From: Flavonifractor sp. An100 | Lineage (GTDB): Bacteria; Bacillota; Clostridia; Oscillospirales; Oscillospiraceae | NCBI RefSeq assembly: GCF_002161175.1 | Contig: NZ_NFMA01000008.1 | Location: forward strand, 47,032 to 111,031 | Direction of reading: 5' to 3' | Length of the DNA stretch: 64,000 bases | In this document: positions 33,130 to 42,812 of the stretch, in pieces | Position numbering within the stretch: the stretch's first letter is position 1 | Layout of the letters: each line of letters opens with the position of its first letter | Made by a program: the position numbers and the translations under genes | The notes under the pieces: generated by a model | The model's database searches: none | What the model was told of the DNA's origin: nothing | Seen by the model: the letters and a program-made list of their open reading frames with translations, nothing else

Positions 33130-33591
33130 TTAACGGTTGCGGGTCTTCATGACCCGGTCCATTTCCCGTTTTGCGTCCCGCTTAGCGGCGGACTCCCGCT
33201 TATCATACAGCTTTTTGCCCTTGGCCAGGCCGATTTCCAGCTTGACCCGGGGACCTTTAAAGTAGACGGACAGGGGGATCAGAGAGTAGCCGTCCTGCTT
33301 GATGCGGCCGAACAGGCGCATGATCTCCCGCTTGTGCATCAGCAGCCGTCTTGGACGACGCGGGTCCTTGTTGAAGATATTGCCCTTCTCATAGGGGCTG
33401 ATGTGCATGCTGAGGACAGATAATTCTCCGTCCTTGATGATGCAGAAGGAATCCTTTAGATTCACGTTGCCCATGCGGATGGATTTGACCTCGGTACCGG
33501 CTAGCTCAATGCCGGCCTCGTAGCGCTCTTCAATAAAGTAATCGTGAAATGCCTTGCTGTTTTTTGCCACCTGTTTGATTGCCTCGCCCAC
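33130..33591 (-). CDS. smpB: SsrA-binding protein SmpB
   Basis: 153 aa from GTG 33591 (GGGAGGTGACCCC upstream); the longer frame is not plausible. SmpB features: [20 protein letters not shown], then [38 protein letters not shown] and a basic C-terminal tail ([15 protein letters not shown]). It binds tmRNA and brings it to stalled ribosomes. The ssrA gene lies 630 bases downstream on the same strand. Confidence 0.95.
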   Translation of the reverse strand: MGEAIKQVAKNSKAFHDYFIEERYEAGIELAGTEVKSIRMGNVNLKDSFCIIKDGELSVLSMHISPYEKGNIFNKDPRRPRRLLMHKREIMRLFGRIKQDGYSLIPLSVYFKGPRVKLEIGLAKGKKLYDKRESAAKRDAKREMDRVMKTRNR

Positions 33592-33695
33592 CGGGGTCAC
33601 CTCCCTTTCCGGACTCTCCCAGCGAAGGGAGTAACGTAGTGTACCACATAAAGCGGGAAAAAGCAAGGGGGAAAATGAAAACATAGGGGTTTGCT

Positions 33696-34493
33696 CTACT
33701 TGTCCGTCCGCTGGGTGTCGCGGATAAAGTATTCGGAATTGTCGCTGCCTTCTGTTTTCCAATCAAAGCGCCCCAGAGACTTGATGAGCTTGGAGAGCTT
33801 GGAGAAGCCGTAGTTTCGGGGGTCGAAATCCGGCTGCTTTTTCAGCAACAGATTTCCCAGCTTACCCATGTGGGCGTAGCCATCCTCGCCGCAAAGGTCC
33901 TCCACGGACTCGGCAATCAGCTCCTCTACGGATATGGGGACGTTGGAAGCAGGCTGCTGCGGAGCCTTTTTGGACTCTTTCTTGGATGGCTTCTGGGGAG
34001 GCAGGGCTTCCCGGGCGGCCTCCTCCTCCGCCTGGCGGGCGGCGGCCCGGATCACCTCGATATACACAAACTTGTCGCAGGCCACAATGAAGGGCTTGGG
34101 GGTCTTTTTTTCTCCCATGCCGTAGACCTTCATCCCGGCCTCCCGCAGGCGGATGGCCAGGCGGGTAAAGTCGGAGTCGCTGCTCACCAGGACAAATCCG
34201 TCGCAGTTGCCGGAGTAGAGGATGTCCATGGCGTCGATGATCATGGCGGAATCGGTGGAATTTTTACCGGTGGTGTACCCGTACTGCTGAATGGGGGTGA
34301 TGGCACACTCCAGCAAAATGGATTTCCAGGAGTTCATATTGGGGGCGGTCCAGTCCCCGTAGATGCGTTTGATGGTAGGGGTGCCGTAAACCGCCACCTC
34401 TGCCATCACGTCTTTCATCGCGGTACGGGAGGCGTTGTCGGCGTCAATGAGGACGGCCAGACGGAGGTCCTTATCACTTCCGGCCTCAGCCAT
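33696..34493 (-). CDS. NYN-domain (LabA/DUF88) protein with OST-HTH/LOTUS-like C-terminus
   Basis: 265 aa. The N-terminal NYN/PIN-like nuclease fold shows [11 protein letters not shown] (Asp cluster), then [14 protein letters not shown] and [20 protein letters not shown] with the acidic residues expected at the metal site. A Lys/Pro/Gln-rich linker leads to a C-terminal LOTUS/OST-HTH-like domain ([20 protein letters not shown]). Such proteins probably cleave RNA. It overlaps the start of the nucleotidyltransferase gene by eight bases. Confidence 0.82.
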   Translation of the reverse strand: MAEAGSDKDLRLAVLIDADNASRTAMKDVMAEVAVYGTPTIKRIYGDWTAPNMNSWKSILLECAITPIQQYGYTTGKNSTDSAMIIDAMDILYSGNCDGFVLVSSDSDFTRLAIRLREAGMKVYGMGEKKTPKPFIVACDKFVYIEVIRAAARQAEEEAAREALPPQKPSKKESKKAPQQPASNVPISVEELIAESVEDLCGEDGYAHMGKLGNLLLKKQPDFDPRNYGFSKLSKLIKSLGRFDWKTEGSDNSEYFIRDTQRTDK

Positions 34494-35235
34494 GGGAGGC
34501 CTCCCCCCGTAGCAGGGCTTCCACCTGGGCCAGCTGCTCTACGGTGTTGACCCCCAGCATCTCGTCGGGGGAGCAGGTGTCGCACAGTCCCACCCGCTTC
34601 CCCTGTGCCTTGAGCAGGGCGGGGACGTCGGTGAGGTAAAGCTCGCCCTGGGCATTGTCGTTGCGCAGATGGTCTAATACGGAGAGGAGGGAGGGAACAT
34701 GGAAAACGTAGGTGCCGGTGTTCACCTCGGTACAGGCGGCCTGTTCCGGCGTGCAGTCCCGGGCCTCCACAATACGCTGGAAGGTGCCGTCTGCCTCCCG
34801 GAGTACCCGTCCATAGCTGCCGCCCTCGTCCAGATGGGCGGAGAGGAGGGTGCAGGCGTTGCCATCCTGAAGATGGGTGCGGGCCAGTGACTGGAAGGTC
34901 TCCTTCTTCATCAGGGGGGTGTCTCCACAGCAGACGATCAGGTGGCCGTCAAAGCCCTGCAGCAGGGGGGCGGCAAATTGTACCGCTCCGCCGGTGCCGT
35001 TGAGCTGCTCCTGAACGGCGTGGGGATACTGGGGGAAGGCGGCCAACACTGCCTCCTTTTTCCAACCCACCACCAGGATAATATCCTTGGGGGGGAGGAA
35101 GGAGAGACTGGTGAGCACATAGTGGAGCAGGGGCTTGCCGTCTGCCGAGCGCATGACCTTGGGTAGGTCGATGCCCTCTGTCTGCAGGCGAGTCCCCTTG
35201 CCAGCGGCAAGGACGAGGGCTTTCATATGGTCCAT
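34486..35235 (-). CDS. NTP-transferase, GlmU N-terminal-like
   Basis: 249 aa. The sugar-nucleotide pyrophosphorylase pattern is clear: ALVLAAGKGTRLQTEGIDLP KV-type N-terminus, then LNGTGGAVQFAAPLL, VCCGDTPLM (metal Asp) and EVNTGTYVF. It equals the uridylyltransferase half of GlmU; the left-handed beta-helix acetyltransferase half is absent. It therefore probably makes an NDP-sugar rather than doing both GlmU steps. Coupled to the NYN gene by overlap. Confidence 0.82.
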   Translation of the reverse strand: MDHMKALVLAAGKGTRLQTEGIDLPKVMRSADGKPLLHYVLTSLSFLPPKDIILVVGWKKEAVLAAFPQYPHAVQEQLNGTGGAVQFAAPLLQGFDGHLIVCCGDTPLMKKETFQSLARTHLQDGNACTLLSAHLDEGGSYGRVLREADGTFQRIVEARDCTPEQAACTEVNTGTYVFHVPSLLSVLDHLRNDNAQGELYLTDVPALLKAQGKRVGLCDTCSPDEMLGVNTVEQLAQVEALLRGEASHG

Positions 35236-35278
35236 GGTAGAATGACTCCTTTTATTTTAAAATAAGGTACAGGGGGGA

Positions 35279-35950
35279 TCAGACCTGGGGCCAGAGCTGG
35301 GGGAGCAATTGGTAGAAGTTGCCCTTGTCCTCCCATAGCAGCAGGAGGGACCCATCCTCAACGGAGATGGTGGCAGGCTCGCCCAGAAATTCATTGCTGA
35401 CACCAATGGGGAAGCTGCCGGACATGGTGTAGTCGTTGAGAGGGAATTTCAGACCCTGGAGGGTCACCCCGTGAGCGGCTCCGCTGTTGCAGAAGACGGA
35501 CAGGTAGCCGGACATGGAGGCGGGGAAGGTGATGGAACTGTTGCGCAGGGCGGTTGCTACCGTCTTTTCCCCGGCCAAAAAGCCGGTAGCCCCTTGGGTG
35601 GTAAGCCAATCCAGAATTTGGAGGTTGCCCAGGGTGTGCTCCAGCCGTCCACCGACACCTCCCAGCAGTACGAAGCGGCGGTAGCCCAGCTCCAGCCCCT
35701 TTCGCAGGGCGTAGACCATGTCGGTGTCATCCTTCTGCTTGGGCAACTGGGTGACGTTGGGGTGGCTGGGGGCGTAGCCAAGGGAGTCAAAATCGCCTAC
35801 CACCAGGTCGGGAACTACCCCGTAGGCCAGAAGGGAGTCGTAGCCCCGGTCGGCGGCAATCACGCAGTCGCCGGGGGCGGGGTAGGGCCGCAATGCCAAA
35901 GACAGGGACATAGCCCCTACCACATAACAGATTCGGTCGTTGGTTGCCAT
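35279..35950 (-). CDS. thiN: Thiamine pyrophosphokinase
   Basis: 223 aa from ATG 35950 with AGAAGG upstream. Hallmarks: VIAADRGYDSLLAYGVVPDL, VVGDFDSLGY, KQKDDTDMVYALRKGLELGY, and LLGGVGGRLEHTLGNLQIL. It converts thiamine to thiamine diphosphate with ATP. The minus-strand promoter has an extended TGaTATAAT at 36027-36032. Confidence 0.93.
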   Translation of the reverse strand: MATNDRICYVVGAMSLSLALRPYPAPGDCVIAADRGYDSLLAYGVVPDLVVGDFDSLGYAPSHPNVTQLPKQKDDTDMVYALRKGLELGYRRFVLLGGVGGRLEHTLGNLQILDWLTTQGATGFLAGEKTVATALRNSSITFPASMSGYLSVFCNSGAAHGVTLQGLKFPLNDYTMSGSFPIGVSNEFLGEPATISVEDGSLLLLWEDKGNFYQLLPQLWPQV

Positions 35951-36026
35951 ACGTATGACCTTCTTTAAACGGAAAATTCAACATTGGGGGTGGGTATGTG
36001 CCACCCCAGTTTATACATCGCCATTC

Positions 36027-36032
36027 ATTATA
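36027..36032 (-). promoter_or_regulatory. Extended -10 promoter of thiN
   Basis: TGATATAAT on the minus strand, about 75 bases before the thiN start; no good -35 is seen, as is common with extended -10 elements. Confidence 0.6.
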
Positions 36033-36074
36033 TCACAGGATTTTCAATTTGTGGAGAGGAATGGACTGGGATTC

Positions 36075-36103
36075 TTGACTTTCCTGCCGGGGCCGGATAC
36101 AAT
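36075..36103 (+). promoter_or_regulatory. Sigma-A promoter of the cysteine desulfurase/MATE genes
   Basis: TTGACT (36075-36080), 17 bases, TACAAT (36098-36103). Confidence 0.75.
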
Positions 36104-36183
36104 GGGCAGTACGCACCGGAAAGGGGGAACCTGCCCCGCTTTCCGGGTACTTTTGTGGGTGTTTGTGGCAGAGGAGGGACAGC

Positions 36184-37320
36184 ATGCATTATTTGGATCA
36201 CGCGGCTACCACCCAGGTGCGGCCAGAAGCGGTGGAAGCGGCTGTAGAGGCGATGACGAAGGGATGGGGAAACCCCTCCTCCCGCTATGGGTTTGGCCAG
36301 GAGGCGGCCCAGGCGCTGAAGGGCTGGCGGGCAGATGTGGCGGCCGGTCTGGGGTGTGAGCCGGGGGAGGTCACCTTCGTCTCCTGCGGCTCGGAGGGCG
36401 ATAACTGGGCCATCCACTCGGCGGTGGAGCTGGGTCGCCGGAAGGGAAAGCATATTGTGACCACCGCCATCGAGCACGCGGCGGTGCTGGAGACCTGCAA
36501 GGCGCTGGAGCGGCAGGGCTGCGAGGTGACCTATCTGCAGCCCGACCGGGAGGGCCGGATCGCTCCGGAGGACGTGAAGAAGGCGCTGCGTCCGGACACC
36601 GTGCTGGTGTCCATGATGCTGGTGAACAATGAACTGGGCACCGTCCTTCCGGTGGCCCAGGCGGCCCGGGCCATCCGGGAGGCGGGCTGTCCCGCGCTGC
36701 TCCACTGTGACGCGGTCCAGGGCTTTTTAAAGGTGCCCTTTACCCCCAAGGAGCTGGGAGTGGATCTGCTGGTGGTGAGCGGACACAAAATCCATGCCCC
36801 CAAGGGAATCGGCGCCCTCTATATCCGTAAGGGCCTGAAACTCCCGCCTATGATTACAGGGGGCGGGCAGGAGGAAGGACTGCGCTCCGGGACGGAGGCC
36901 ACCGCCCAGATTGCCGCCTTTGCTGCCGCTGTTCGGGCGGGAGCAGCCAGCCGGGAGGCGGACCAGAACCACATGGCTCAACTGAAGGGATACGCTGTGG
37001 AACGGCTGGCCGCCCAGCTTCCCCAGGTCCAGGTGCTGGTGGAGGGGGAGGCTCCTCACATCCTGCCCATTACCCTCACCGGCTACAAAAGCGAGGTGGT
37101 GGTGCGGTTTTTGAGTGACCGGGGAATCTGCGTCTCCTCGGGCTCGGCCTGTCACAAGGGAAAGCCCAGCCATGTGTTTGCCGCGTTGAAGCGGCCCAAG
37201 AAGGAGCTGGATGGGGCACTGCGAGTGAGCTTTTCCTATGACAGCAGCCGGGAGGATGTGGATGCTCTGGTGGAGGGGTTGACCCAGGCCGCTCAACAGC
37301 TGTTCCCGTCCCTGTCCTGA
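36184..37320 (+). CDS. Cysteine desulfurase (NifS/IscS family)
   Basis: 378 aa from ATG 36184 (GGAGGGACAGC upstream). PLP enzyme of class V: YLDHAATTQVRPEAVEA, then TAIEHAAVLETCKAL, SMMLVNNELGTVLPV, VSGHKIHAPKGIGALYI with the PLP-binding Lys, and the active-site loop CVSSGSACHKGKPS with the catalytic Cys. It removes sulfur from cysteine for Fe-S clusters or thiolation. The short loop with SSGSAC is typical of NifS-type enzymes. A MATE transporter follows 33 bases later; there is no iscU next to it, so the target pathway is open. Confidence 0.92.
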   Translation: MHYLDHAATTQVRPEAVEAAVEAMTKGWGNPSSRYGFGQEAAQALKGWRADVAAGLGCEPGEVTFVSCGSEGDNWAIHSAVELGRRKGKHIVTTAIEHAAVLETCKALERQGCEVTYLQPDREGRIAPEDVKKALRPDTVLVSMMLVNNELGTVLPVAQAARAIREAGCPALLHCDAVQGFLKVPFTPKELGVDLLVVSGHKIHAPKGIGALYIRKGLKLPPMITGGGQEEGLRSGTEATAQIAAFAAAVRAGAASREADQNHMAQLKGYAVERLAAQLPQVQVLVEGEAPHILPITLTGYKSEVVVRFLSDRGICVSSGSACHKGKPSHVFAALKRPKKELDGALRVSFSYDSSREDVDALVEGLTQAAQQLFPSLS

Positions 37321-37353
37321 GAGGAAGGGAGCGAAAACAAAACAGTAAGGAGT

Positions 37354-38739
37354 ATGACCGTGTTTTCCTACATGAAGCGGGGACCGGGCTTCTACCGCCA
37401 AGTGGCTTCCCTGGCTGCCCCTATTGTGCTGCAAAATCTGATCACCAGTACCTTGGGCATGGCCGATACCTTTATGGTTGGGATGCTGGGGGAGACCCCT
37501 ATGGCGGCGGTGACGCTGGCCAATATCCCCTTGTTTGTGGTGCAGCTGTTTATCTTTGGAGTTCAAAGCGGCTCCTCGGTCTTGATCAGTCAGTACTGGG
37601 GAAGGCAGGACCGGCAGGCCATCAACCGGGTGATGGGGGTGGCCATGTGGACGGCGGGCTCGGTGTCTTTTTTGTTTGCCCTGGTGCTGCAGCTGTGGCC
37701 GGTGGAGTTCCTCAGCCTGTTCGGCAACCAGCGGGAGGTAGTGGAGCTGGCCGCCCAATATGGGCGCATCGCCGGCTGGTCCTACGCCTGCTCGGCGCTG
37801 ACCATGATGTATGTGGCAGCCTACCGCAGTATGGAGCGCCCCCAGCTTGGTCTATACATTTTAGTCTCCTCCATGCTGGTAAATACCTGTTTGAACTGGG
37901 TATTTATTTTCGGCAACCTGGGCGCGCCCAAAATGGGGGTGGCGGGTGCCGCCCTGGCCACCCTGATCGCCCGGATCTTGGAGCTGGTCATTGTGACAAG
38001 CCACATGATCCTGACCCGCTTTTTCCGGGTACAGCCCGCCCTGCTCCTGCGGCCCGGGAAGGAGATGGCTCTGCGGTTCGCCCGGTATGGAAGCCCGGTG
38101 GTGTGCAACGAGACCATGTGGGGGCTGGGCACCTCTGTGTTCCCCACCATTATGGGCCACATGGAGGGCTCCACGGAAATCCTGGCGGCCTATACGGTGG
38201 CCGGCAACATGGATAAGATCTGCATGGTGGTCTCCTTTGGCTTAGCAGCCACAGCGGCTATCATCATTGGGCGGGAAATTGGAGCGGGACGTCCCCATGT
38301 GGTCCAGGAGGTAGGGATGGCCTTGAATACCCTGGCAGCAATGTGCGGGATCGTGATTGGGGCGGGATTGATTCTCTTTGCCCAAATCACCGCTCCGGCT
38401 GTAGTATACCCGCTCTTCCAGATGTCGGCCCGGGCGGGTGCCATCGCCAGCATGATGATGACCGTCCAGGGCGTGATCCGGCCCCTGCGCGACTTCAACA
38501 GCGTGACCATCGTGGGTGTGCTGCGGGGCGGCGGAGACGTGAAAATGGCCACTGTGATTGACATCTCCCCCCTGTGGCTGGCCGCCATCCCTGCCGCGGC
38601 GGTGTGTGGCCTGGTTTTGCGGCTGGATATTCTGTGGGTGTACCTGGCCATGACGCTGGAAAACTTCGTCAAGTGCGGCCTGGGGCTGTACCGCCTGCGG
38701 TCGGGAAAGTGGATTCGGGACTTGACCCGCGGGACGTAA
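37354..38739 (+). CDS. MATE family efflux transporter
   Basis: 461 aa with twelve hydrophobic segments. The N-terminal AAPIVLQNLITSTLGMADTF and middle AGAALATLIARILELVIVTS, plus VCNETMWGLGTSVF, follow the DinF/NorM pattern of two six-helix halves. It likely exports cationic compounds by Na+ or H+ antiport. It follows the cysteine desulfurase with a GTAAGGAG ribosome binding site; a terminator comes after it. Confidence 0.9.
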   Translation: MTVFSYMKRGPGFYRQVASLAAPIVLQNLITSTLGMADTFMVGMLGETPMAAVTLANIPLFVVQLFIFGVQSGSSVLISQYWGRQDRQAINRVMGVAMWTAGSVSFLFALVLQLWPVEFLSLFGNQREVVELAAQYGRIAGWSYACSALTMMYVAAYRSMERPQLGLYILVSSMLVNTCLNWVFIFGNLGAPKMGVAGAALATLIARILELVIVTSHMILTRFFRVQPALLLRPGKEMALRFARYGSPVVCNETMWGLGTSVFPTIMGHMEGSTEILAAYTVAGNMDKICMVVSFGLAATAAIIIGREIGAGRPHVVQEVGMALNTLAAMCGIVIGAGLILFAQITAPAVVYPLFQMSARAGAIASMMMTVQGVIRPLRDFNSVTIVGVLRGGGDVKMATVIDISPLWLAAIPAAAVCGLVLRLDILWVYLAMTLENFVKCGLGLYRLRSGKWIRDLTRGT

Positions 38740-38775
38740 CAGACGGCAGGAATAACGTATCAAGATTAGCAATGA

Positions 38776-38815
38776 CCCGGCTTTTCTGCAAGGAAAGGCC
38801 GGGTTTATTTTGTTT
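38776..38815 (+). terminator. Terminator after the MATE gene
   Basis: ACCCGGC ... GCCGGGT stem with TTTATTTTG behind it. Confidence 0.75.
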
Positions 38816-38838
38816 AAAATAAATTCATAAAGTGGCTA

Positions 38839-38867
38839 TTGACAATTCCTACCCCGGGTGGTACATT
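38839..38867 (+). promoter_or_regulatory. Heat-shock operon promoter
   Basis: TTGACA (38839-38844), 17 bases, TACATT (38862-38867). The CIRCE operator begins just after it. Confidence 0.75.
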
Positions 38868-38871
38868 ATCT

Positions 38872-38898
38872 TTAGCACTCGGGGATAATGAGTGCTAA
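38872..38898. promoter_or_regulatory. CIRCE operator (HrcA binding site)
   Basis: TTAGCACTC-N9-GAGTGCTAA, an exact match to the CIRCE consensus. HrcA binding here represses the operon until heat or misfolded protein takes it away through GroE. Confidence 0.97.
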
Positions 38899-38919
38899 AC
38901 CGAAATAAAACATAGGAAG

Positions 38920-39990
38920 GTGGTGGAACAGGTGGAGCTGAGTGACCGAAAGAAGCGAATCCTCCGGGCAATCGTGGAGACCTACATTGCCACAGCGGAG
39001 CCGGTGGGCTCTAAGGTGGTGGCAGAGCGGGCGGGCCTGGATGTGTCCACCGCCACCATTCGAAATGAGATGGCGGACCTGACGGAGCTGGGATTGCTGG
39101 AGCAGCCCCACACCTCCGCCGGACGAATCCCATCTTCCGCCGGCTACCGGATCTATGTCAACGAACTGATGGACCGGCAGCAGCTGACCATGCAGGAGAC
39201 GGAGCGGATCAACCAAGCTCTGAACCTGAAGATGGAGGAGCTGGACCGGGTCATTGACCGGGCGGGCAAGGTGCTCTCTCAGCTGAGCGATTACCCCGTC
39301 TTTACCGCCGCGGCGCCCCGGGCGCGGGTGACGGTGAAGCGGTTCGACCTGCTGATGGTGGAGGAAAATGCCTTTATTGCGGTGGTCATGACGGACAATT
39401 CCGTGGTAAAAAATAAGCTGATTCGGATGCCCGACCAGCTCTCGGAGACCCAGCTACAGCTGCTCTCCGCCGTACTCAACAGCTCCTTTGTGGGGCTGTC
39501 TCAGGAGGAGATGGAGCAGACCCTGGATAAGATGGAGACCCGCACCGCTCCCGCGGCCTTTGAGCTGATCTCCCTGGTGGTGGAATTTGCCATGGAGGTG
39601 CTGGGGGACCAGGGGAGACAGCGGGTACACACCACCGGTATTACCCATCTGTTGGAGCACCCGGAGTACCACAGCCTGGATAAGGCCAAGCCTCTGATGA
39701 CCTACCTCAGCGAGGAGGCGGAGGCCTCCAAGCTGCCCATGGCGCTGAACAACGGGAAGAACATGAACATCCTGATCGGCCCGGAAAACGTCAATGACGC
39801 ATTGAAGGACACCAGCGTGGTCATGGCCAGCTATGACATTGGAGATAATATGAAGGGGGTCATCGGAGTGGTAGGCCCCACCCGGATGGACTACGCCAAG
39901 GTGACCGCCCGCCTGTCCTATTTTGCCGACAGTCTGACCCGGATGTTCGGCAAGGGGGAGTTACCTCCCGGGGACAAGGACGAGGAATAA
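38920..39990 (+). CDS. hrcA: Heat-inducible transcription repressor HrcA
   Basis: 356 aa starting at GTG 38920 (AGGAAGG upstream; 38932 is an alternative). The N-terminal winged helix reads KKRILRAIVETYIATAEPVG then VSTATIRNEMADLTELGLLE; the GAF-like domain ends in DIGDNMKGVIGVVGPTRMDY. It is autoregulated by the CIRCE site 22 bases before its start and heads hrcA-grpE-dnaK-dnaJ. Confidence 0.96.
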   Translation: MVEQVELSDRKKRILRAIVETYIATAEPVGSKVVAERAGLDVSTATIRNEMADLTELGLLEQPHTSAGRIPSSAGYRIYVNELMDRQQLTMQETERINQALNLKMEELDRVIDRAGKVLSQLSDYPVFTAAAPRARVTVKRFDLLMVEENAFIAVVMTDNSVVKNKLIRMPDQLSETQLQLLSAVLNSSFVGLSQEEMEQTLDKMETRTAPAAFELISLVVEFAMEVLGDQGRQRVHTTGITHLLEHPEYHSLDKAKPLMTYLSEEAEASKLPMALNNGKNMNILIGPENVNDALKDTSVVMASYDIGDNMKGVIGVVGPTRMDYAKVTARLSYFADSLTRMFGKGELPPGDKDEE

Positions 39991-40010
39991 CATAGAAGGA
40001 GCGCACAGCC

Positions 40011-40583
40011 GTGAGCAAAAAGGATAAGAAAAACGAGACGCCCGTCCAGGACGAGGTCCTGGAGCAGCAGGGCGAAGAGAGCACACAGGCCCAGCAGCCT
40101 CCGGAAGAGGCGCCCGCCGAGGAGCCTCAGAACGACCCCATGCTGGCTGAGCTGGAGTCTCTGAAGGACCAGGTGGCCAAGCAGGAGGATAAGTACCTGC
40201 GGCTGTGTGCCGAGTACGACAACTACCGCAAGCGCACCGCCAAGGAGAAGGAGGCGGCGTGGACTGACGCCAAGGCGGAGACCGCCAGCGCCTTCCTCCC
40301 GGTGTACGACAACCTGGAGCGGGCCTTGAAGCAGGAGACCGCCGACGAGGCCTACAAAAAGGGCGTGGAGATGACCATGAACCAGCTCAAGGAGGTCCTT
40401 GCTAAGCTGGGCATCACAGAGATTCCCGCCCAGGGCCAGCCCTTTGATCCCAATCTGCACAATGCCGTGATGCATGTGGAGGATGAGAACTTGGGAGAAA
40501 ATGTGGTAGCCGAGGTCTTCCAGGCCGGCTTCCAGTGCGGAGAAAAGGTCATCCGCTTCGCCATGGTCAAGGTAGCGAATTAG
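40011..40583 (+). CDS. grpE: GrpE nucleotide exchange factor
   Basis: 190 aa from GTG 40011 (GAAGGAGC upstream). An acidic Gln/Glu-rich N-terminus (1-45) is followed by a long coiled coil (LESLKDQVAKQEDKYLRLCA) and the C-terminal beta domain (FDPNLHNAVMHVEDENLGEN, then EVFQAGFQCGEKVIRFAMVK). It releases ADP from DnaK. Co-transcribed with hrcA. Confidence 0.95.
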   Translation: MSKKDKKNETPVQDEVLEQQGEESTQAQQPPEEAPAEEPQNDPMLAELESLKDQVAKQEDKYLRLCAEYDNYRKRTAKEKEAAWTDAKAETASAFLPVYDNLERALKQETADEAYKKGVEMTMNQLKEVLAKLGITEIPAQGQPFDPNLHNAVMHVEDENLGENVVAEVFQAGFQCGEKVIRFAMVKVAN

Positions 40584-40833
40584 CAAGAAGCGCGGAGGAT
40601 AGACGCGCAGGTGAGCTTGGAGCGAAAGCGAGGAGGGCAAACCAAGGAGGGCCGCAGGCCCGGATGTTTGTCCTCCGAGACGCAGCGAAAGCGACCCGGC
40701 CGCGCGTCCAATCCGCAGCGTGACAGCAAGAAGTGCGAAGCCGCGCGTGGCGCAGCCGCCGCAGTGTGACAATATCCCATCCCAGTTACTTTCGTAAATA
40801 ACAATCTTTCATATATTTGAGGAGGAAACCATT
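40584..40833 (+). repeat. Structured GC-rich intergenic element between grpE and dnaK
   Basis: 250 bases with nested inverted repeats: outer arms 40592-40608 and 40702-40716 (imperfect), inner arms 40632-40642 and 40666-40676 (one G-U pair), and an innermost GGGCC-GCA-GGCCC (40649-40661). AGCGAAAGCGA occurs twice (40621-40631 and 40684-40694). No gene fits. It looks like a REP/MITE-like intergenic repeat or a structured leader. The dnaK ribosome binding site (GAGGAGG) lies at its far end. Confidence 0.65.
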
Positions 40834-42696
40834 ATGTCCAAGATCATTGGTATCGATTTAGGTACAACCAATAGCTGTGTTGCCGTTATGGAAGGCGGCG
40901 ACGCCGTCGTCATTCCCAACGCGGAAGGCAACCGCACCACCCCGTCCGTGGTGGCTTTTTCCAAGGACGGCGAGCGCATGGTGGGCCAGGTGGCAAAGCG
41001 CCAGGCCATCACCAACCCCGACCGGACCGTCATCTCCATCAAGCGTGAGATGGGCTCCGACTACAAGGTAAATATCGACGGCAAGAAGTACACCCCCCAG
41101 GAGATCAGCGCCATGATCCTTCAGAAGCTGAAGGCTGACGCCGAGGCTTACCTGGGCCAGACCGTCACCGAGGCGGTCATCACCGTTCCCGCTTACTTCA
41201 CCGACGCTCAGCGTCAGGCCACCAAGGACGCCGGCAAGATCGCCGGCCTGGAGGTCAAGCGTATCATCAACGAGCCCACCGCCGCCGCTCTGGCCTACGG
41301 TGTGGATAAGGAGACCGCTCAGAAGGTCATGGTCTATGACCTGGGCGGCGGCACCTTCGACGTGTCCATCCTGGACATCGACGACGGTGTCATCGAAGTG
41401 CTGGCTACCGCCGGTAACAACCGTCTGGGCGGCGACGACTTCGATAAGTGCGTCATGGACTGGATGGCCGCTGAGTTCAAGAAGGCCGAGGGCGTGGACC
41501 TCACCGGCGACAAGGTGGCCATGCAGCGCCTGAAGGAGGCCGCTGAAAAGGCCAAGATCGAGCTGTCCGGCGTCACCTCTACCAATATCAACCTACCCTA
41601 TATCACCGCCGACGCCACCGGCCCCAAGCACCTGGACCTGACCCTGACCCGGGCCAAGTTCGACCAGCTCACCGCTCACCTGGTGGAGGCCACTGCTGGC
41701 CCCGTCCGTCAGGCTCTGTCCGATGCCGGCCTGTCCGGCAGCGACCTGGCCAAGGTGCTGATGGTGGGCGGCTCCAGCCGAATCCCCGCCGTGCAGGAAA
41801 TGGTTAAGAAGCTCACCGGTAAGGAAGGCTTCAAGGGCATCAACCCCGACGAGTGTGTGGCCATGGGCGCCGCTCTCCAGGGCGGCGTGTTCACCGGCGA
41901 CGTGAAGGACCTGCTGCTGCTGGACGTCACCCCCCTGTCCCTGGGCATTGAGACCATGGGCGGCGTGATGACCAAGCTCATCGACCGCAACACCACCATC
42001 CCCGTGAAGAAGAGCCAGACCTTTACCACTGCCGCTGACAACCAGACCTCCGTGGAGGTCCACGTGCTCCAGGGCGAGCGTGAGATGGCTCAGTACAACA
42101 AGACTCTGGGCCGCTTCCACCTGGACGGCATTGCTCCCGCCCGCCGGGGTGTGCCTCAGATCGAGGTCACCTTTGACATCGACGCCAACGGCATCGTGAA
42201 CGTCTCCGCCAAGGACCTGGGCACCGGCAAGGAGCAGCACATCACCATCACCTCCTCCACCAACATGTCCAAGGAGGACATCGACAAGGCCGTCAAGGAG
42301 GCCGAGCAGTTTGCCGCCGAGGACGCCAAGCGCAAGGAGGAAGTGGATGTCCGCAACCAGGGCGACCAGATGGTCTACCAGACCGAGAAGACCCTCGAGG
42401 AAATGGGCGACAAGATCCCCGCTGGCGACAAGGCCAACGTGGAGTCCGCCCTGGGCAAGCTGAAGGAGACCCTGAAGGGCAATGACACCCAGGCCATCAA
42501 GAACGCCACCGAGGAGCTGACCAAGGCCTTCTACGCGGTGAGCGAGAAGCTCTACCAGCAGCAGGGCGGCCAGGCTGGCCCCGGCCCCGATATGGGCGGC
42601 GCCAACTTCGGCGGCGGCCAGCAGGGCGGCGGCAATGCCGGCCCCGATGTGGTGGATGCCGACTATGAGGTCGTAGACGACGACAACAAGAAGTAA
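40834..42696 (+). CDS. dnaK: Molecular chaperone DnaK (Hsp70)
   Basis: 620 aa. The ATPase domain starts [20 protein letters not shown] and has [34 protein letters not shown] and [12 protein letters not shown]. The substrate-binding part contains [20 protein letters not shown], and the Gly/Gln-rich tail ends in [15 protein letters not shown]. It uses ATP to hold unfolded chains, with DnaJ and GrpE encoded in the same operon. Codon use is strongly biased to C-ending codons, as expected for a highly expressed gene. Confidence 0.98.
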   Translation: MSKIIGIDLGTTNSCVAVMEGGDAVVIPNAEGNRTTPSVVAFSKDGERMVGQVAKRQAITNPDRTVISIKREMGSDYKVNIDGKKYTPQEISAMILQKLKADAEAYLGQTVTEAVITVPAYFTDAQRQATKDAGKIAGLEVKRIINEPTAAALAYGVDKETAQKVMVYDLGGGTFDVSILDIDDGVIEVLATAGNNRLGGDDFDKCVMDWMAAEFKKAEGVDLTGDKVAMQRLKEAAEKAKIELSGVTSTNINLPYITADATGPKHLDLTLTRAKFDQLTAHLVEATAGPVRQALSDAGLSGSDLAKVLMVGGSSRIPAVQEMVKKLTGKEGFKGINPDECVAMGAALQGGVFTGDVKDLLLLDVTPLSLGIETMGGVMTKLIDRNTTIPVKKSQTFTTAADNQTSVEVHVLQGEREMAQYNKTLGRFHLDGIAPARRGVPQIEVTFDIDANGIVNVSAKDLGTGKEQHITITSSTNMSKEDIDKAVKEAEQFAAEDAKRKEEVDVRNQGDQMVYQTEKTLEEMGDKIPAGDKANVESALGKLKETLKGNDTQAIKNATEELTKAFYAVSEKLYQQQGGQAGPGPDMGGANFGGGQQGGGNAGPDVVDADYEVVDDDNKK

Positions 42697-42699
42697 AAA

Positions 42700-42751
42700 A
42701 CGCTGCGGTGGGGCGGGAGAGCATCTTCCGTCCCACCGGGGGCGTTTGGGC
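42700..42751 (+). terminator. Hairpin between dnaK and dnaJ (attenuator-like)
   Basis: AACGC..CGGTGGG(G)CGG pairs with CCGTCCCACCG..GGCGTT, followed by only TTT. It may cut down dnaJ relative to dnaK or protect the dnaK mRNA 3' end. Confidence 0.5.
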
Positions 42752-42812
42752 GGGCTTTGCCCCCCGGGGGAGGGCCGGCCAAGCATTCCCTCCATATTAG
42801 AGGTGAGAATAT

